A stretch of 34,260 nt of DNA, from the NCBI GenBank assembly GCA_031385325.1, contig JANNBJ010000224.1, forward strand, positions 1 through 34,260, in the 5' to 3' direction. Of the stretch, positions 30,841 through 34,260 are shown piece after piece. Within the stretch, counting starts at the first letter, position 1. The number at the start of each line of letters is the position of its first letter. The DNA is from SYFY01 sp031385325. GTDB lineage: Bacteria > Pseudomonadota > Gammaproteobacteria > Pseudomonadales > Azotimanducaceae. The translations under genes and the position numbers were made by a program. The notes under the pieces were generated by a model, which ran no database searches, was not told where the DNA came from, and was given only the letters and a program-made list of their open reading frames with translations.

Positions 30841-30893
30841 GTGAACACGGATTTTGCAGGACTGGTGCAGCATACCATCAGGTCGCTGACGCA

Positions 30894-32351
30894 TCAGCGC
30901 GCAGGGCTGCGTCTGCCATACGCCAGGGCGAGAACCAGGAAGCTCGCCAGCAGAACTGGCCAATTCCCGGCGTGCTGGAAGGGAGTTGATCCAGTGACCG
31001 CGTGGAACGAACCATGCAGAACCGACGCTTCAAATCGCGGCAATGACGCGGTGATCCTGCCCTTCGGGTCAATGATTCCGGTGACCCCGTTGTTGGTTGC
31101 ACGCAAGATCCAGCGCCCGGTTTCGCGCGCTCGCATCTGCGCAATCTGCATGTGCTGGGGCGGCCCGATGCTGGAACCGAACCAGGTGTCGTTGGAAATC
31201 GTCAGCAGGACATCGGCGTCCACACTCTGCGCACGAACCGTCTCGGGGTATGCAATCTCATAACAGATCAACATCGCGGCACGCAGATTCTTCAGTTGCA
31301 ACAGCGGCTGATCTGAACCGCCTGCACTGAAGCCAGACATGGGCAAGTCAAAAAACGCAATCAATCCCCGCAGCACACTCTCGAGCGGGACATACTCACC
31401 GAATGGGACCAGGTCCTGCTTTCGATACTGGCCCTGTGCCGCACCAACGGCGATCACTGCGTTGTAGGCAGCGACGTCATCGTCAATCCGTTCCGCCAGC
31501 GAGATACCTGTCACCAGCGCAGTTTCTGTACGTACGCCCTGCCGATGCAATTGCGTGAGCAATGCTTCAGCTTCATGAGCCCAATAGGTTACCGCGCCTT
31601 CCGGCCAGACGATCACATCCGCCTTGCCCCACCACGGCGCGCTCATTTGCACATGTGTGTTGACGATGGTGTCCCGTTGATCCTGATTCCACTTCACCGA
31701 TTGCTCGGTGTTGCCCTGGACCAGCGCGGCGGTATAAGACTCACCGTCCGTCGTCCAATCAACACGACCAGACAACCAGCCCGCAAGCACAGTCAGGAAA
31801 ATCACTGGTATTGCCAACCGTGGTGACCGGACCACCGAGCTTCCTGCCACGCCGATGAGGACCACCGCGAAGCTGACAAGGAACACACCACCCAGCGGCG
31901 CGAAACCTGCCAGAGGTGTCTCCAATTGACCATAGCCCGCAAACAACCAGGGGAAACCGGTGAGAAACCAGGTCCAGAACCATTCGAACAACACCCAGGT
32001 CGCGGCAAAGAGCAGCCAGTTCAACCACTCACGCTCGCCTCTCAACGCCAGAAACAATCGCAGTTGCGGGATGAAAGACAAGGACATGAACGCAACCATC
32101 AGCACTACCAGGCCACCGGCAAGCAGCCGGCCGGCACCACCATAGTCATGGATGCTCACATAGACCCACGACAATCCGACCCCGAACTTGGCAAGGCCAA
32201 ACGTGAGTGCAATCCGATTCACGGCTGCAGGCTTCAACGTCAAGAGCGTGTAGAGGCCACCTGCGCAGACATACGCCAGTGGCCAGAAGTTGAACGGCGC
32301 AAGGGAGAGAACCAGCGCGCCGCCGCACAGCGCGGCGACCAGGAAAATCAT
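30894..32351 (-). CDS. lnt: Apolipoprotein N-acyltransferase
   Basis: A 485-residue inner-membrane enzyme. Several N-terminal hydrophobic helices (about residues 1-195) precede a periplasmic nitrilase-like domain. The catalytic triad is visible as E251 in VWPEGAVTYW, K311 in YRKQDLVPFGEYVPL and C363 in LICYEIAYPE. It adds the third acyl chain to lipoproteins such as LptE and the cytochrome encoded in this window. ATG 32351 overlaps the CorC-type stop as ATGA. The C-terminus ends with one more membrane helix. Confidence 0.95.
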   Translation of the reverse strand: MIFLVAALCGGALVLSLAPFNFWPLAYVCAGGLYTLLTLKPAAVNRIALTFGLAKFGVGLSWVYVSIHDYGGAGRLLAGGLVVLMVAFMSLSFIPQLRLFLALRGEREWLNWLLFAATWVLFEWFWTWFLTGFPWLFAGYGQLETPLAGFAPLGGVFLVSFAVVLIGVAGSSVVRSPRLAIPVIFLTVLAGWLSGRVDWTTDGESYTAALVQGNTEQSVKWNQDQRDTIVNTHVQMSAPWWGKADVIVWPEGAVTYWAHEAEALLTQLHRQGVRTETALVTGISLAERIDDDVAAYNAVIAVGAAQGQYRKQDLVPFGEYVPLESVLRGLIAFFDLPMSGFSAGGSDQPLLQLKNLRAAMLICYEIAYPETVRAQSVDADVLLTISNDTWFGSSIGPPQHMQIAQMRARETGRWILRATNNGVTGIIDPKGRITASLPRFEASVLHGSFHAVTGSTPFQHAGNWPVLLASFLVLALAYGRRSPAR

Positions 32352-33205
32352 GCGTCGACGCGGACGCGCAGCAGTCGCAAACGACGAGAATCCGAGTTCA
32401 GCACGCGGAATTCGTATTCGCCGAGCACCGTTCGTTCTCCTCGCTTGGGCAGGTGGCCAAATGCCTGCAGCACGATGCCGCCGATGGTGTCGAACTCATC
32501 ATCCTCGAAGCGGGTCTTGAAGTGCTCGTTGAAATCTTCAATGGTCGTCTCGGCTTTGACGACGTACCAGCCATCGGTCATGGGTTTGATGCCGCCCGCA
32601 TCATCGACATCGTGTTCGTCTTCGATCTCGCCAACAATCTGTTCGAGGACATCTTCAATCGTGACCACACCGGCGACCTGCCCATATTCATCCACCACCA
32701 CCGCCATGTGGTTGCGATTGGCACGAAACTCTTCGAGCAGGACATTGAGGCGCTTGCTTTCCGGTATCGCGGTTGCTTGCCGCATGTGGTCCTTGATGTC
32801 GAATTGTTCACGTCCACCTTCAAGCAGAAGGCGTATCAGATCCTTCGCGTGAAGAATGCCTTTGACATCGTCGAGGTCGTTCCCGACCACCGGAAATCGC
32901 GAGTGCTGAGTACTCACAATCACCTTGATGATGTCGTCCAGAGAATCGTTTTCCCGCACAAAAGCCAGTTGCGAACGGGGCACCATGATGTCACGCGCCT
33001 GCATTTCTGAAACACCGATCGCGCCATAGATGATATTGAGCGCTCCAGCGTCGACCAGCTGGCGTTCGGCTGCATCGCGCAACATTTCCAGGAGTTCCGC
33101 ACGAGTTTCCGGTTCGTCACTGAACAAGCTCACAAACCAGTCGTACACTCCCCGCCGTTGCGATTCGGGCCGTACTTCTTCTGTTGTCTGACGTTGTTCG
33201 CTCAT
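32348..33205 (-). CDS. corC: CorC/HlyC-family CBS-domain protein
   Basis: 285 residues. An N-terminal helical region is followed by ARDIMVPRSQLAFV, opening a CBS pair (about 68-190), including VKGILHAKDLIRLL and MAVVVDEYGQVAGVVTIEDVLEQIVGEIEDE. A C-terminal CorC_HlyC domain (about 205-285) follows. It is linked to magnesium and cobalt efflux and envelope maintenance, usually with lnt and ybeY. It overlaps ybeY and lnt by 4 bases each, showing tight coupling. Confidence 0.93.
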   Translation of the reverse strand: MSEQRQTTEEVRPESQRRGVYDWFVSLFSDEPETRAELLEMLRDAAERQLVDAGALNIIYGAIGVSEMQARDIMVPRSQLAFVRENDSLDDIIKVIVSTQHSRFPVVGNDLDDVKGILHAKDLIRLLLEGGREQFDIKDHMRQATAIPESKRLNVLLEEFRANRNHMAVVVDEYGQVAGVVTIEDVLEQIVGEIEDEHDVDDAGGIKPMTDGWYVVKAETTIEDFNEHFKTRFEDDEFDTIGGIVLQAFGHLPKRGERTVLGEYEFRVLNSDSRRLRLLRVRVDA

Positions 33206-33645
33206 TGGTATGGGTGCGCTATGCCAAAACCGGCCAGCACTTCCGCCTCCAGACTTTCCATTTCTTTCGCTTCCTCATCATCCTCGTGATCGTAACCATG
33301 CAGATGCAACATGCCGTGCACCACCATGTGCGCAAAATGATGGGCGAGCAACTTCTGTTGATCGTTAGCCTCCTGCCCTACCACTGGCGCGCAGATCACG
33401 ATATCACCCAGCAATCGCAGATCAGGCACTTCCACGTCGGCGACAAAACTCAGCACGTTGGTCGCCTGGTCGCGCTGACGATACTGGGCGTTCAATGTAC
33501 GCCCTTCGGTTTCGTCCACAATCCGGATGCAGACCTCGCTGGCCTGGGTCCCCAACAAGTTGCGCACCGAATCCGCCCAGTCGACGATCACTGACGTGTT
33601 CGGCAACCCCGTCATCACACTCGCCACCTGCACCTCAACGGTCAT
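33202..33645 (-). CDS. ybeY: Endoribonuclease YbeY (rRNA maturation factor)
   Basis: 147 residues ending in the zinc motif HGMLHLHGYDH, with histidines 110, 114 and 120. LNAQYRQRDQATNVLSF and LGDIVIC are the other conserved blocks. It is a metal-dependent RNase involved in 16S rRNA 3' end maturation and ribosome quality control. ATG 33645 overlaps the phoH-like gene by 11 bases; the longer upstream frame lies inside that gene and is a shadow. Confidence 0.95.
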   Translation of the reverse strand: MTVEVQVASVMTGLPNTSVIVDWADSVRNLLGTQASEVCIRIVDETEGRTLNAQYRQRDQATNVLSFVADVEVPDLRLLGDIVICAPVVGQEANDQQKLLAHHFAHMVVHGMLHLHGYDHEDDEEAKEMESLEAEVLAGFGIAHPYQ

Positions 33646-34260
33646 GGTGCTCGTCTCTGCCCCCCGCGTACTGAAATGCAGCGTAGGCATCGACGATTTT
33701 CTGGACCAACGGATGTCGCACGACATCGCGAGAATTGAAATGCGTGAAGTGAATGCCCTCGATGTCCTTGAGCACACGTCGCACGTGCACCAGACCCGAT
33801 TCCTGGCCACGCTGCAGGTCGATCTGGGTGATGTCACCGGTGATGACAGCGGTGGATCCGAAGCCGATCCGGGTCAGGAACATCTTCATCTGCTCGATGG
33901 TGGTGTTCTGACTCTCATCAAGAATGATGAAAGCGTTGCTAAGCGTGCGGCCGCGCATGTAGGCCAGGGGCGCAACTTCGATGAGGTTTCGCTCGATGGC
34001 CTTGCCCACCTTTTCCGTACCCATCATTTCATACAGTGCGTCATAGAGCGGGCGCAGGTAAGGATCGATTTTCTGGGCCAGGTCGCCAGGCAGAAAGCCA
34101 AGCTTTTCACCCGCCTCGACCGCCGGTCTCACCAGAATGATGCGCGCCACGCGATGCGATTCGAGCGCTTCAACGGCGCAGGCCACCGCCAGGTAAGTCT
34201 TGCCGGTGCCGGCCGGCCCTATACCAAAATTGATGTCATGCTCGCGAACGGCCGTGACAT
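33635..34260 (-). CDS. ybeZ: PhoH-like ATPase (YbeZ), 5' end outside window
   Basis: The frame is open to the right edge; about 208 C-terminal residues remain. Walker A is GPAGTGKTYLA, just inside the edge, and Walker B is AFIILDESQNTT. LVRPAVEAGEKLGFLPGDL and TAVITGDITQIDL are typical PhoH blocks. YbeZ is a predicted ATPase or RNA helicase that works with YbeY. It is the first visible gene of the minus-strand ybeZ-ybeY-corC-lnt operon. Confidence 0.95.
   Translation of the reverse strand, partial: VTAVREHDINFGIGPAGTGKTYLAVACAVEALESHRVARIILVRPAVEAGEKLGFLPGDLAQKIDPYLRPLYDALYEMMGTEKVGKAIERNLIEVAPLAYMRGRTLSNAFIILDESQNTTIEQMKMFLTRIGFGSTAVITGDITQIDLQRGQESGLVHVRRVLKDIEGIHFTHFNSRDVVRHPLVQKIVDAYAAFQYAGGRDEHHDR

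Noticed and set aside
31926..32852. Open frame of 308 codons across lnt and corC on the plus strand
   Set aside because: Antisense to two conserved overlapping genes; composition is low-complexity Ser/Arg.
1..34260. CRISPR arrays, insertion sequences, phage or integrase genes, rRNA
   Set aside because: Looked for repeated spacers, terminal inverted repeats, transposase motifs and rRNA cores; none were seen.

Overview
The window looks like chromosomal DNA of a gammaproteobacterium that I cannot place to genus. The evidence is an OxyR with the E. coli cysteine spacing, the phoH-ybeY-corC-lnt and lptE-holA blocks, a TesB thioesterase, a c5-type lipoprotein cytochrome, and tightly packed operons with ATGA or GTGA overlaps. 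No phage, transposase, integrase or CRISPR array was seen.

Region 1 (1-6100): the end of a DUF3501 gene converges on oxyR. An M28-peptidase-like gene, split by one in-frame TGA, overlaps an RluA-type pseudouridine synthase. On the minus strand follow an LRAT-domain protein with an odd repeat-bearing leader, a lipoprotein cytochrome c5, and an omega-amidase/methionine aminotransferase pair. Region 2 (6100-8690): a fused ArsR-methyltransferase regulator and ahcY form an operon behind a clear palindrome. The divergent aminotransferase pair makes this look like a methionine/SAH control locus. Region 3 (8690-10073): a PPOX-type flavoprotein and tesB.

Region 4 (10169-18682): a MoxR AAA+ ATPase, a CoxE-like VWA protein and a complete oligopeptide ABC transporter run in one direction with gaps of 30 bp or less or overlaps. 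The substrate-binding protein appears membrane-anchored, and the OppC-type permease carries an inserted fibronectin-III-like domain. This is the most unusual system here. Region 5 (18683-19489): a possible RNA pseudoknot, a 54-residue acidic protein, tRNA-Gly(CCC), and two adjacent palindromes in front of a tetR gene.

Region 6 (19490-24195): tetR and four overlapping or near-abutting genes (extradiol dioxygenase, FAH-family hydrolase, class A FAD hydroxylase, NAD(P)-binding protein) suggest ring hydroxylation, meta-cleavage and hydrolysis of an aromatic compound. Region 7 (24095-29200): a DUF6306 ferritin-like protein, a Nudix hydrolase, an ABM monooxygenase, a CobS-CobT AAA+/VWA pair and a histidine phosphatase. 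Region 8 (29271-34260): envelope and housekeeping genes holA, lptE, lnt, corC, ybeY and phoH (cut by the window edge), all on the minus strand. leuS, often found between lnt and lptE in relatives, is absent.

All calls come from reading the sequence and remembered family motifs; no database search was run.
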